Notes under the pieces: generated by a model
Database searches by the model: none
Told to the model about the DNA's origin: nothing
What the model saw: only the letters and a program-made list of their open reading frames with translations
Source: Cytobacillus eiseniae
GTDB taxonomy: Bacteria > Bacillota > Bacilli > Bacillales > Cytobacillaceae
Reading direction: 5' to 3'
Length of the DNA: 45,394 nucleotides
Assembly (NCBI RefSeq): GCF_017874625.1
Contig: NZ_JAGIKZ010000029.1
Span: 1 to 45,394 of the forward strand
Made by a program: the position numbers and the translations under genes
In this document: piece after piece, positions 15,584-23,876 of the stretch
How positions within the stretch are numbered: position 1 is the first letter of the stretch
Layout: each line of letters starts with the position of its first letter

Positions 15584-16405
15584 TTACGAATCGCCTTTCT
15601 CTATTTGAGTGTCCGATCGGTCAGCTCCAAGTCGCGCAGTAGCCATTAAAGACATTTTATGAATGCCTAACATAAGAAATCCTGCCATTGCTTGATCATA
15701 TTTTGTATTGAATGGAGTTGGAAGAATATGAATGGATATCGATTGAGAAGGCATGCAAAGAAGGGCTGTTATTTGTGTGAGGAAGGGATTATTTGCTCCA
15801 TCTAATAAGGCACTGATAACGAATAATAAGCAAGCGGGCATTAATAGGACGCCACTTAGGAATACATATTGTTTCTTTTGTCCATCACCTAGTCGTTGTT
15901 TCGGGTCGGGTGAAACAATTGGCCACCACATGCTGAAAGATAATAGGAACAGGAGATAAATATAGCCATTGTGAACGAATGGGTTTTGCGTAAAAACATG
16001 TAAAACAACCGGTAAATGGTACATCAAAAACATCACTGCAAAAATGATTAAGGCAATCTTAGGAGTCAAAATCCATTTGCCTATCCTGCCAGCTATTGCT
16101 GTTTTCCGTATCCTTTGAAACAATTGATTAGGAATCCCTACTAAAAGAAGTGGCGGGATAATAAAATATAATATACTCATTTGCATCATGTGCAAGCTAA
16201 ATGAGAGGTGACTGATTGTTGTTAATGGACTGCCGATCGTTACATATAACAAGCCTAAACTTAGGAAAAAGAATCGTGGCTGTTTATGATACAGTTTTAT
16301 ATCTGGCAAACGATTGAGGGATAATCCATATAAAACGGCCATACCAATTACACACAATAGCAATGGCATATTCCACGTGAGCTCTACAAGAAAAAGATTG
16401 AACAC
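15584..16405 (-). CDS. ctaG: Cytochrome c oxidase assembly factor CtaG
   Basis: 273 residues, almost entirely membrane-embedded with seven predicted helices. It matches the caa3_CtaG family (PF09678): SLHMMQMSILYFIIPPLLLVG, the LMYHLPVVLH segment, WWPIVSPDP and the late GIHKMSLM. CtaG is needed to insert copper or otherwise mature cytochrome caa3 oxidase in Bacillus. The start is a GTG at 16405 with AGGAGG six bases upstream. It is the first gene of a probable two-gene unit with the copper ATPase. In B. subtilis ctaG sits next to the cta operon, which is absent here, so this may be a second copy. Confidence 0.88.
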   Translation of the reverse strand: MFNLFLVELTWNMPLLLCVIGMAVLYGLSLNRLPDIKLYHKQPRFFFLSLGLLYVTIGSPLTTISHLSFSLHMMQMSILYFIIPPLLLVGIPNQLFQRIRKTAIAGRIGKWILTPKIALIIFAVMFLMYHLPVVLHVFTQNPFVHNGYIYLLFLLSFSMWWPIVSPDPKQRLGDGQKKQYVFLSGVLLMPACLLFVISALLDGANNPFLTQITALLCMPSQSISIHILPTPFNTKYDQAMAGFLMLGIHKMSLMATARLGADRSDTQIEKGDS

Positions 16406-16602
16406 GTCACTCCTCCTTCCAGCCGTTTGAACCCTTTACTATATCGAGTTTTATTAACTATATAAGTTATGTTTGATTATCTGATTTATAACAATAAACT
16501 ACAAAGCTTTCCCATTTAACGATGACTGGGCTTTTATAAAAAGAAGATATATATTAAATTAGAAGTTTTCCTGCGGATTTAAAACAATAGAAATGGCAAA
16601 CA

Positions 16603-16631
16603 AAATGCATGGATTGCAAACCCATGCATTT
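16603..16631. terminator. Stem-loop, probable bidirectional terminator
   Basis: AAATGCATGG (16603-16612) pairs perfectly with CCATGCATTT (16622-16631). A run of seven T follows on the plus strand and a weaker T-rich stretch on the minus strand. It could end the disrupted YdeI-like transcript coming from the right. Confidence 0.6.
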
Positions 16632-16642
16632 CATTTTTTTGT

Positions 16643-16817
16643 GGACATTGAATCCGTTATTATCATAAATTAGGCTATTTTGGAGAGTTTCCGGACACTG
16701 AGTCCGTTATTTGCTAATAAATATGTAAAAAGAACATTTTTTAGATAAATAACGGAACGTGTGTCCGATAAACGTATGAAAATCCAATGATTATCGCAAA
16801 TAGCGGAACGTGTGTCC
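16643..16817. repeat. Four copies of a GGACAC/TCCGTTATTT repeat, two direct and two inverted
   Basis: GGACATTGAATCCGTTATT begins at 16643 and GGACACTGAGTCCGTTATTT at 16693. Two inverted copies (AAATAACGGAACGTGTGTCC and AAATAGCGGAACGTGTGTCC) end at 16766 and 16817. Spacing is 50-51 bp on each side. The direct copies contain a small dyad (CGGAC/GTCCG). Together with the stem-loop at 16603 they fill the 16406-16837 gap, which otherwise holds no gene. Confidence 0.8.
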
Positions 16818-16837
16818 TATTAATTGCACATAATTAC

Positions 16838-17488
16838 CTATTTCTTTTTCTGCCGATATAAATCAACGGTTTTATAGCCTTGTGATAAAATATCAATCAT
16901 TTGCTCATGACGTTTTTCTCGGGTTTTTTGTTGTTTTGCGGAAAAAATATAGCGGGCCCAGTCTCTCTGATACCCAGCTGTTAGCTGCTGAAAAAATGCG
17001 AGTTCACCCGGATAAGCAGCTAAAAGCTTTTCGACATCGGCAATATTGTTTTCATAATCAGCAACACATTGACTTGCAGCTGATGATTTTTACTGTTTCT
17101 TCTGCTCTCGCTTCAAACCAACAACTGTAAAAACATCATCCATGCTGACCATTCGGGAAAATTTCAAATCACTTTCCCCTACATACCCATCTTCGCCCAC
17201 ATGCAATGCTGGAAAAATATCATCCCGATGGACAAATGTAGAATATCGTTTATTCCCCTTTTTCGGATAAGCAAAAAATAAATATCCTTTTTCCAGTAAG
17301 TGCTGCTCACTAATTATTCGGTTTGTATGCTGGACCATCTCATCGAGCGTTTCGATAAAAATGAATATCGCATCATGTTCCCCAGTTAATGCTGTTTTTT
17401 GTTCGACAAACACCTCATAATCACTCGGTTGATTAATAATAGCGATATTTTTGTACTTCATTAAATGTAATTTATCGATAATTGACAT
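16838..17488 (-). pseudogene. YdeI/OmdA-like protein gene with an internal stop codon
   Basis: ATG 17488 (GAAGGAG six bases upstream) opens a frame starting MSIIDKLHLMKYKNIAIIN that stops at TAA 17092-17090. The same frame continues without break for 83 more codons to TAG 16840-16838, with a well-conserved C-terminus: LTAGYQRDWARYIFSAKQQ, TREKRHEQMIDILSQGYK and LYRQKKK. That tail is the signature of YdeI/OmdA-like (bacteriocin-protection) proteins, which usually run as one chain of about 200-220 residues. So a single nonsense codon splits an otherwise intact gene. Suspect either a point mutation or a sequence error; readthrough of TAA is unlikely. Confidence 0.75.
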
Positions 17489-17592
17489 GATTGACTCCTT
17501 CGCAAATCCAAATCTATTAACAACTTCTAATTCTCCTATTATATATGTACTTTTCCCTATAATTCCACCATACATAGCAAAAAGGCCAGTAA

Positions 17593-18579
17593 TCACTGAC
17601 CTTTTTTGGCTAACGGAACAGCATCCGCTTCCTTTCTTTTTTCTAAAAAGTACTGAAACACTTCTTTTGAAGTTAGCCTTGGTGTGTATCCGAATACGGT
17701 TTTCAATTGATGATTATCAAGAACTGGGCGATATCTGAGAAAGTTGACCTGTTCCTCACCGTATTGTGTGAGCGATAATCTTTTTAAGATAAAAAGCATC
17801 CCGGCAACAAGTCCAGCAGGAATTCGCAGCACACGCTTCCCTAGTATTTCTGCAATCTCATCAATCGTTAACGCCCCATCACCAGCCACATTGAAAATGC
17901 CGACTTTGCTGCCAAAAATGCCTTGTATCAAGCATTCAACAACGTCCTGATCCCATATAAAAACAAACGGACTTTTTGAATCGGAAATGCCTAGTACTCG
18001 TTTTTTTTCAAACAAAGCAGTAATTTGATTTTTCGTAGAATCACCGAGAATCGTTCCGACTCGAAAGATGACCTGTTCTAATTCAGGATACTCTTTCCGA
18101 TAAGTTGCCAAAAGCTCTTCTACGAGTCGCTTATGGTAAGAATAAGCAAACTCCTCATTTCCGCGAATCGGATGATCCTCCTTAATCCATTCTGCGTTGT
18201 CCGAATAATAGCCGTATGCCGCACCGCTCGATGTAACAACAAACCTTTTTACCCTGTGTTCAACACAAGCCCTCAATACATTTTCACTGCCGATCACATC
18301 AACCGAATACTCAAATTCCCGATTGCTCTTTTTTCCTGGAGTCACAATGGACGCTAAATGTACGACTGTTTCAATTGAATACTGCTTCATTACATCGCTC
18401 ATATCTGGGGAACGAACATCCAAATGAACAAATTGCACACAAGCATCCTTTACAGCTGGCTCCCTAATATCAGCTGCGATAATCATTAATTTCTCTTCTC
18501 TATCCCTGTTTAACTCGACTAACCGTTCAAGCAGGTTGCTGCCAAGATAGCCGGCAGCACCTGTAATCAGTATATTCAT
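17593..18579 (-). CDS. NAD-dependent epimerase/dehydratase (extended SDR)
   Basis: About 328 residues from ATG 18579 (AGAAGGGGG upstream). The Rossmann motif MNILITGAAGYLGSN is at the extreme N-terminus, the conserved TSSGAAYG and the catalytic YSYHK (YxxxK) near residue 145 follow, so it is a classical extended short-chain dehydrogenase/epimerase. The upper-frame extension to 18678 is not needed. It is the third gene of the ThDP enzyme-BASS transporter-SDR operon: its ATG overlaps the stop of the transporter gene (ATGA), which implies translational coupling. Likely role: oxidation, reduction or epimerisation of an intermediate of that pathway. Substrate unknown. Confidence 0.88.
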   Translation of the reverse strand: MNILITGAAGYLGSNLLERLVELNRDREEKLMIIAADIREPAVKDACVQFVHLDVRSPDMSDVMKQYSIETVVHLASIVTPGKKSNREFEYSVDVIGSENVLRACVEHRVKRFVVTSSGAAYGYYSDNAEWIKEDHPIRGNEEFAYSYHKRLVEELLATYRKEYPELEQVIFRVGTILGDSTKNQITALFEKKRVLGISDSKSPFVFIWDQDVVECLIQGIFGSKVGIFNVAGDGALTIDEIAEILGKRVLRIPAGLVAGMLFILKRLSLTQYGEEQVNFLRYRPVLDNHQLKTVFGYTPRLTSKEVFQYFLEKRKEADAVPLAKKGQ

Positions 18580-19502
18580 ACATGTAAGCCCCCTTCTATA
18601 GAAGGCGTTTTTGGTTCTTTTCGTGACCAGAAAGTGGCAAGAGTTAAGCCAGAGATTAAATGCCAGACACCCCACCATGCAGCAACAATTGCCATTCCAC
18701 CTAAGCCATCAAAAAAGTTAAAAATAAGGATAAGCCCTAAGCCAGAATTTTGAATGCCTACTTCAATAGCAATCGCACGGCGATCCCTTTCTGGCAGCTT
18801 AAAGGCACGTGCTGAAAAATAGCCAGAAAGAATCGCCACAAGGTTTTGCAGGAACACAATGATAACAACCATCCCGACAAACTCAATAAAATACGTAAAG
18901 TTCGCGGCAAGGGTTGCACCAACAAAAATCACAAAAAAGATAATCGAAAAATACTTCATAAACGTGTTCATCTTCTTTGCAATAGCAGGAAATTTGGATT
19001 TAATGAACATGCCAATCACAAGCGGCAAACCTAGCATCATGAAAATAGAAACAAACATATCGATCGGATTAATCGTAAACGAACGTAATAGCGAATCGGT
19101 TGCAGGGTAAAGTGAACCCCAGAACATAAAATTAATAGGTGTCATAATAATTGCAATTACTGTTGACACGGCAGACATCGTAATCGATAACGGTGTATTT
19201 CCTTTTGCTAAATAGGTTAAAAAGTTCGAAAGATTCCCCCCTGGACAAGCAGCAACTAGAAATAAACCTAACGCAATACTTGGTCTTGGTTGAATCGCCA
19301 ATACTAAAAGAAAAGTAAAGGCTGGAAACAACAGAAATTGACCTGTAAGGCCGACGAGAAAAGGCTTTGGACTGGAAAGGGTTCGCTTGAAATCAGCTAA
19401 TCGTAAATCAAGAGCAACTCCAAACATAATTAATGCAATGGCGATATTCATAATCGTTAATGTAGACGGATTAAAGTTGAGTTGAATTTGATCGATCCCC
19501 AT
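18576..19502 (-). CDS. Bile acid:sodium symporter (BASS)-family transporter
   Basis: About 308 residues and nine to ten membrane helices. Features typical of BASS proteins: ALIMFGVALDLRLADFKR in the first helices, VAACPGGNLSNFLTYLAKGN (the GGN crossover motif) and EVGIQNSGLGLILI in the second crossover. Characterised BASS members carry organic acids with Na+, including bile acids, pyruvate (plant BASS2), methylthio-oxoacids (BAT5) and pantothenate precursors (PanS). ATG 19502 overlaps the stop of the ThDP enzyme gene (TAATG), so it is coupled to an enzyme that acts on 2-oxoacids. A carboxylate substrate is the natural inference. Confidence 0.87.
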   Translation of the reverse strand: MGIDQIQLNFNPSTLTIMNIAIALIMFGVALDLRLADFKRTLSSPKPFLVGLTGQFLLFPAFTFLLVLAIQPRPSIALGLFLVAACPGGNLSNFLTYLAKGNTPLSITMSAVSTVIAIIMTPINFMFWGSLYPATDSLLRSFTINPIDMFVSIFMMLGLPLVIGMFIKSKFPAIAKKMNTFMKYFSIIFFVIFVGATLAANFTYFIEFVGMVVIIVFLQNLVAILSGYFSARAFKLPERDRRAIAIEVGIQNSGLGLILIFNFFDGLGGMAIVAAWWGVWHLISGLTLATFWSRKEPKTPSIEGGLHV

Positions 19503-21250
19503 TATTTCCCCTTCGGCTCTGCATGCATATCTTTGAAGTATTTTAGCCCTGGCGCCCACATATGTTTAACAGGATCGACATCTACATGGAGCACTGCACA
19601 TTTCCCTGTCTGTAATGCACGCTGCAATGCTGCCTTTAATTCCTTTGGATCATTCACATATTCACCGTATGCGCCCATACTTTCTGCTAACTTATCAAAT
19701 TGGATATCCCCTAAATCCGCATTAATCGTTTCCTCAGCACTCAATGATTTTTTCAATACCGTTTTAATCGGCTTCAATGCAAATTGCTGGTTCATTTTCA
19801 CCATGCCCCATTGCTTATCAACCATGACAACAAAGATAATTTGTAGATTGTTTCTTACCGCTGTTTCAATTTCCTGTGGGTGGAAGCCCATTGCTCCATC
19901 ACCGATAATACAGCATACTGGACGGTTTCGATTAGCAGCTGCCGCCCCGAGCGCCTGACCAATTCCCGCACCAAGCATCCCAAATTTATAAGTAGAAATG
20001 ACCGAACCTGGCTGATCTACTTGATAATAAAAATTGGACCAAATAACGGTATTCCCGCCATCTAACACTTTGATAGAATCCTGTGGAAAGACTTCCTGGC
20101 ATATAGAAGGGACATGTGCAGGATTCATTGGGATCGCGAAATCCTTTAAGTGCTCATCAAGCTTGGCGCGGTTCTTCTCCTTATCAACTAGGATTCGATC
20201 GATCTTCGCTTTCCGATTTTCGATTGAAATCTCATGTTTACGCTTCAATAATTTCTCATAAAGCTGGGATAAAAACTTCTTCACGTCAGCTTGGATCACC
20301 ACTTCAGCCGGTTTATTGGCACCTAAAATACTCGGATCAAGGTCCACTTGAATCATTTTTTGCGCAGCATTCCAATAAGGAGCCTTCCCCCACCAGTCAG
20401 TTTCCCCTAGCCTTGAACCGAGAACAAGAACGACATCTGCTTCATTTCTTGCCTTATTATTCGTTTGGATGTGAACCATCGGTATCATTAATGGGTTCTT
20501 TTCACTCATTGCCCCCCGTGCTGCCCAGCTTGTTGTCACCATTGATTGCAAAAGGTTAGCAACCATTTCTAATTCTTCATAGGCTTGCGAATGGACGACA
20601 CCGCTTCCTGCCTGAATAAGAGGAAATTCCGCATGCACGAGAAGATCCACAGCACGATCTAATTGCTGCTCAGATGCACCTGGCCATTCGGTTACGCGAT
20701 ACTCATTCGGCTCCCAGAAGCGTAGATCACACTTCACCTTCGTGTTTAAAATGTTTTCTGGAATATCGAGATGAACAACTCCTGGTCTGCCTTCATAGCA
20801 TTTTCTAAGTGCAGTCCGCAGCATTTCAGGAATTCGTTCAAATGAAGGTACTGCTTCACTCCATTTAGCCATTTTAGAAATAACCCCAACCTGATCGAAG
20901 CACTGATATGTACCGCCACGGTCTGGATACATAATACCTGTTCTTCTAGCACTTGTAATAACAAGCACTCGATTCCCTTCTCCTTCTTCAACGACTAGTC
21001 CCGGTAAAATATTGGCAACCCCTGGTCCATTACTTGCCATGCAAACCCCAAGCTTCCCGGTCACACGGGCATAGCTGCCTGCCATATGTGCTGCACTTGT
21101 TTCATGGCGCGGGCTTATGAGTTCAATTCCATATTTCTGTAAACTCGAGTAAAAACCAAAATATGTGCCATCAATAATTCCAAATAATGTATCTACCTTT
21201 TCAAGACTGAGCATTTTGGCAACTACTTCGCCACCTGACATTTCTCCCAT
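19502..21250 (-). CDS. ThDP-dependent enzyme of the acetolactate synthase/2-oxoacid decarboxylase family
   Basis: 582 residues with the three-domain layout of the POX/AHAS superfamily. The catalytic glutamate lies in SPRHETSAAHMAGSYARVTG (near 50), followed by SNGPGVANILPGLV. The C-terminal ThDP-binding motif starts GDGAMGFHPQEIETAVRNN near 448. In most relatives this motif closes with Asn-Asn; here the corresponding residues are Asp-Lys (VMVDKQWGM), so the metal ligand is probably Asp. It is first gene of the operon, with promoter and operator immediately upstream. Not recognisably IlvB (no IlvH/IlvC nearby), Xsc or IolD. Likely a decarboxylase or carboligase acting on an imported 2-oxoacid (inference). 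Confidence 0.85.
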   Translation of the reverse strand: MGEMSGGEVVAKMLSLEKVDTLFGIIDGTYFGFYSSLQKYGIELISPRHETSAAHMAGSYARVTGKLGVCMASNGPGVANILPGLVVEEGEGNRVLVITSARRTGIMYPDRGGTYQCFDQVGVISKMAKWSEAVPSFERIPEMLRTALRKCYEGRPGVVHLDIPENILNTKVKCDLRFWEPNEYRVTEWPGASEQQLDRAVDLLVHAEFPLIQAGSGVVHSQAYEELEMVANLLQSMVTTSWAARGAMSEKNPLMIPMVHIQTNNKARNEADVVLVLGSRLGETDWWGKAPYWNAAQKMIQVDLDPSILGANKPAEVVIQADVKKFLSQLYEKLLKRKHEISIENRKAKIDRILVDKEKNRAKLDEHLKDFAIPMNPAHVPSICQEVFPQDSIKVLDGGNTVIWSNFYYQVDQPGSVISTYKFGMLGAGIGQALGAAAANRNRPVCCIIGDGAMGFHPQEIETAVRNNLQIIFVVMVDKQWGMVKMNQQFALKPIKTVLKKSLSAEETINADLGDIQFDKLAESMGAYGEYVNDPKELKAALQRALQTGKCAVLHVDVDPVKHMWAPGLKYFKDMHAEPKGK

Positions 21251-21501
21251 CTGATTCCTCCTGCTACCGTTAAGGTTTTGTTTTTTTTAACATGAAGCGA
21301 CTGATTGCTAACTATCCGCAACCGCTTTCATTTAGTTTGCTATTATTGCATTTTCGTAGATTCATTTATAACTGAGGTGTTTCAACATGATGGGCAAGGA
21401 CATAGAATTCGCAGATTGTTGAAGATGAATAGGATGTGATTTCTTGGTGTGGATCGTTCCTACCATAGGAAAAAAATATAAAAGATTGCCGTAAAACCAA
21501 C

Positions 21502-21513
21502 TGGTACCTACCA
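21502..21513. promoter_or_regulatory. Candidate GntR operator of the ThDP-enzyme operon
   Basis: TGGTACCTACCA has matching ends (TGGTA/TACCA). On the minus strand it reads TGGTAGGTACCA and starts 11 bases downstream of the -10 box, where bound repressor would block early transcription. A related site, TGGTACGTACGTC, lies in the same position relative to the gntR promoter. Confidence 0.5.
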
Positions 21514-21524
21514 ATTTAGTTATC

Positions 21525-21552
21525 ATTATATAGAAATTGTTAATAAAGTCAA
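21525..21552 (-). promoter_or_regulatory. Sigma-A-type promoter of the ThDP-enzyme operon
   Basis: On the minus strand TTGACT (complement of 21547-21552), a 16-base spacer and TATAAT (complement of 21525-21530). It is the only strong promoter in the 21251-21578 gap and points at the gene starting at 21250, leaving a leader of about 270 bases. Confidence 0.7.
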
Positions 21553-21578
21553 TATATTTGTAAAATTACAAAAATAAA

Positions 21579-22751
21579 TTAATTATGCTTTTGTATTTCA
21601 AGAAACATCTCTCGATAGATTCCTTCGATATCATGCGCCTTAGGGATTTTCTGATTAGTGGCAATGCCATTGCCTGACAATGCATCTTTGATTAAAGTCG
21701 GTAAAACTGCTTCAATATTCTCTCCTTCGAAATATTTGTACCCGTCCGCCCAAATATGAAAGATCGCATTATACTCTTTTACCATTTGTAAAAGCGCCTT
21801 GGCCAATTGCTCATCAGTACCTTCCTTATTTATCCCTAAAGCCTTAGCTGCATTTGCATAGCGCTCCTTGCCAGATTCTAAACCAAACTCAATAACAAAT
21901 GGCAGTGTTAAAGCAACACTTAACCCATGTGGGATATCAAATCTTGCCCCAAGAGGTCTAGCGGTCGCATGTGCCAAATTCGTAGAAGCGTTAGAAAATG
22001 CGATCCCTGCATAACAACTGGCTAGCAGCATCTTCTCCCTCGCCTTCAAGTCTTCTCCATTATGATAAGCAGATTCAAGCGACTCTCCGATTAAACTCAT
22101 CGCATGCAATGCATAGAAATCACTTAATGGGGTAGCAAGTCTAGAAACATAGGCTTCCATTGCATGGGCAAGTGCATCAAGACCTGTATAAGCTGTCAGA
22201 TGCTTTGGCAAGCTAACCGTTAGTCGTGCATCAAGAATCGCTGCATCAGGAACGAGATCCGGATGCCCTGGATTCTTCTTCACCTTGCTTTCCACATCCG
22301 TAATGACCGTTATTTTCGTCGCTTCGGACCCTGTCCCAGCAGTTGTAGGGACAGCAATCAATGGAAGTCTAGTAATCTTTTTAAGCTGTGTTATATCATC
22401 CAAACTTACATGCTGATGAAAAGCAAACATAGAAACAGCTTTCGCTAAATCAATCACACTTCCCCCACCGATCGCCACAATACAATCCGCTTTGCATTCA
22501 TCAATCGAGAGAAGCGCATCTTGCAAATGTTCAGTTGTAGGCTCGCCGCTAAAGTTAGAAAAATAGGTGGCCTTTAATCCTTGTTTTCGAATGCACTCAT
22601 CAAGCTGATCGCGGATTGGCCCATTTTTCAATAGGGAACCGATCACAATAAATACATGTGTCGCTTGAAAATGTTGGGCGACTTCGCCTACTTCCAAAAG
22701 GGCACCTTCTCCAATCTTTATCATCTTCGGTAAAAATAATGAACTGCTCAC
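21579..22751 (-). CDS. Iron-containing alcohol dehydrogenase
   Basis: 390 residues of the Fe-ADH family (group III). NAD-binding GGGSVIDLAKAVSM, TAGTGSEATKITVITD, and the metal-binding region TGLDALAHAMEAYVS near residue 195 and FDIPHGLSVALTLPF near 273 (Asp and His ligands). These enzymes interconvert primary alcohols and aldehydes; family relatives reduce sulfoacetaldehyde, phosphonoacetaldehyde and lactaldehyde. The start is a GTG at 22751 with GGAGG eight bases upstream. It directly follows gntR in the same direction (45 bases) and precedes the ThDP-enzyme operon, so it may reduce the aldehyde made by that enzyme (inference). Confidence 0.92.
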   Translation of the reverse strand: MSSSLFLPKMIKIGEGALLEVGEVAQHFQATHVFIVIGSLLKNGPIRDQLDECIRKQGLKATYFSNFSGEPTTEHLQDALLSIDECKADCIVAIGGGSVIDLAKAVSMFAFHQHVSLDDITQLKKITRLPLIAVPTTAGTGSEATKITVITDVESKVKKNPGHPDLVPDAAILDARLTVSLPKHLTAYTGLDALAHAMEAYVSRLATPLSDFYALHAMSLIGESLESAYHNGEDLKAREKMLLASCYAGIAFSNASTNLAHATARPLGARFDIPHGLSVALTLPFVIEFGLESGKERYANAAKALGINKEGTDEQLAKALLQMVKEYNAIFHIWADGYKYFEGENIEAVLPTLIKDALSGNGIATNQKIPKAHDIEGIYREMFLEIQKHN

Positions 22752-22796
22752 CTATTTGTCCTCCCTATTGCAGTTATTTTCATAACAGATCGAACG

Positions 22797-23516
22797 CTAT
22801 TTTTTCCGTTTCGTTTGAATGCGAAAGACATACATATCTGGACGAAAATTGCTCATATAGTATTCAATCGGGGTCCCATTTGCATCCGTAATCAATCTTT
22901 CCACACATAGCACACTGGACCCTACGGGAATATCAAGATGATGTGCATCTTGTTCAGATACTTCCTTGCATGAAATGAATTGTTCTGCCTCCTCCATTTC
23001 AATGCCTAGACTGTTTTCCAGTGTGTCATAAATAGTCGTTGTTTCTAAATCATAATTGGCTAGCTTTTGGCCAAGCTCCTCATTGTAAAAATGTCTCTCG
23101 ATCGCAATTGGGATCGAGTCAGCTGTTCGTAGCCTTTCAATGGAATAAAAAAGATCCACCTGCAAAAGATCAGCAATATAACTTGGCTCTGTAACCATTC
23201 CTTTAGCTAGCAGCTTTGATCCTGGCTTCATTCCCATTTTCGTCACTGTGTCTGTTAGGCTATGTAATGAATCAAGCCATTCATGGACAGGCGGCTTTTG
23301 CGAAATAAATGTCCCCTTTCCATGCACCTTCTCCAAAATCCCTTCTTGAACAAGATGCGAAATCGCTTCACGAACCGTCGTTCTGCTAATCGAAAACCGA
23401 TCCATCAAATCCCGTTCACTCGGAATCTTTTCCTTATACACCTCATTTTTGATCTCCCTCGCAATTACATCCTTCAGTTGAAGATGCAACGGAATTGGAT
23501 TATTTACATCAACCAT
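22797..23516 (-). CDS. GntR-family regulator (HutC/UTRA subfamily)
   Basis: About 239 residues from ATG 23516, chosen because GGAGG lies eight bases upstream. The N-terminal winged helix is clear: PIPLHLQLKDVIAREI, IPSERDLMDRFSISRTTVRE and LVQEGILEKVHGKGTFI. The C-terminal half (about 95-235) is a UTRA-type effector domain ending YYMSNFRPDMYVFRIQT. It heads a probable gntR-adh transcript. Its promoter carries a TGGTACGTACGTC site just downstream of the -10 box, related to the site at the ThDP-enzyme promoter, so I infer that it represses itself and the neighbouring operon until a pathway metabolite binds. Confidence 0.92.
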   Translation of the reverse strand: MVDVNNPIPLHLQLKDVIAREIKNEVYKEKIPSERDLMDRFSISRTTVREAISHLVQEGILEKVHGKGTFISQKPPVHEWLDSLHSLTDTVTKMGMKPGSKLLAKGMVTEPSYIADLLQVDLFYSIERLRTADSIPIAIERHFYNEELGQKLANYDLETTTIYDTLENSLGIEMEEAEQFISCKEVSEQDAHHLDIPVGSSVLCVERLITDANGTPIEYYMSNFRPDMYVFRIQTKRKK

Positions 23517-23550
23517 TGAATGTCCCTCCTTTTCTTCTATCACTCATCAC

Positions 23551-23563
23551 GACGTACGTACCA
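23551..23563. promoter_or_regulatory. Candidate GntR autoregulatory operator
   Basis: GACGTACGTACCA; minus-strand reading TGGTACGTACGTC. It starts 15 bases downstream of the -10 box of the gntR promoter and matches the operator at 21502-21513 at 10 of 12 positions. Confidence 0.5.
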
Positions 23564-23578
23564 GTTGTTAATAAATAG

Positions 23579-23608
23579 ATTATAAACAACTTAATTAACT
23601 AATTGCAA
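23579..23608 (-). promoter_or_regulatory. Sigma-A-type promoter of gntR
   Basis: On the minus strand TTGCAA (complement of 23603-23608), an 18-base spacer and a perfect TATAAT (complement of 23579-23584), about 65 bases upstream of the gntR start. Confidence 0.7.
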
Positions 23609-23691
23609 TAATTATTTGAAAATTAGTACTATTTATCAGGCCAAAATTGATCTTTCTTGAATATCTCTTTTATTATTCTTGATTTTATCAG

Positions 23692-23817
23692 CCACTTTCT
23701 ATGTATTATCGGTCCCTTTGATTTGTTTATCGGCCACTTTGTTTTGTTTACCAGCCACTTTGATTTGTTTACCAGCCACTTCGCTTCGTTTACCAACCAC
23801 TTCCGCATTTTCAGCCA
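23692..23817. repeat. Six tandem 21-bp repeats
   Basis: Units start at 23692, 23713, 23734, 23755, 23776 and 23797, each close to CCACTTTGATTTGTTTACCAG. Because 21 is divisible by three, ORFs stay open through it on both strands and encode seven-residue repeats; none has a good start site. With the gntR promoter and the terminator at 23832 it accounts for the 23544-23876 gap. Confidence 0.85.
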
Positions 23818-23831
23818 AAAACAAACGTACA

Positions 23832-23866
23832 AAAAAGGTGCCACCCCTATGGGCGCGCACCTTTTT
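23832..23866 (-). terminator. Intrinsic terminator of the MMPL/heptad-repeat operon
   Basis: AAAAAGGTGC (23832-23841) pairs with GCACCTTTTT (23857-23866), with an inner CCC/GGG pairing. It has T-runs on both sides; it lies just past the stop of the heptad-repeat gene. Confidence 0.8.
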
Positions 23867-23876
23867 ATCATCCCTC

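Noticed and set aside
22263..22448. Plus-strand ORF within the alcohol dehydrogenase gene
   Set aside because: Shadow of a strongly conserved gene on the other strand.
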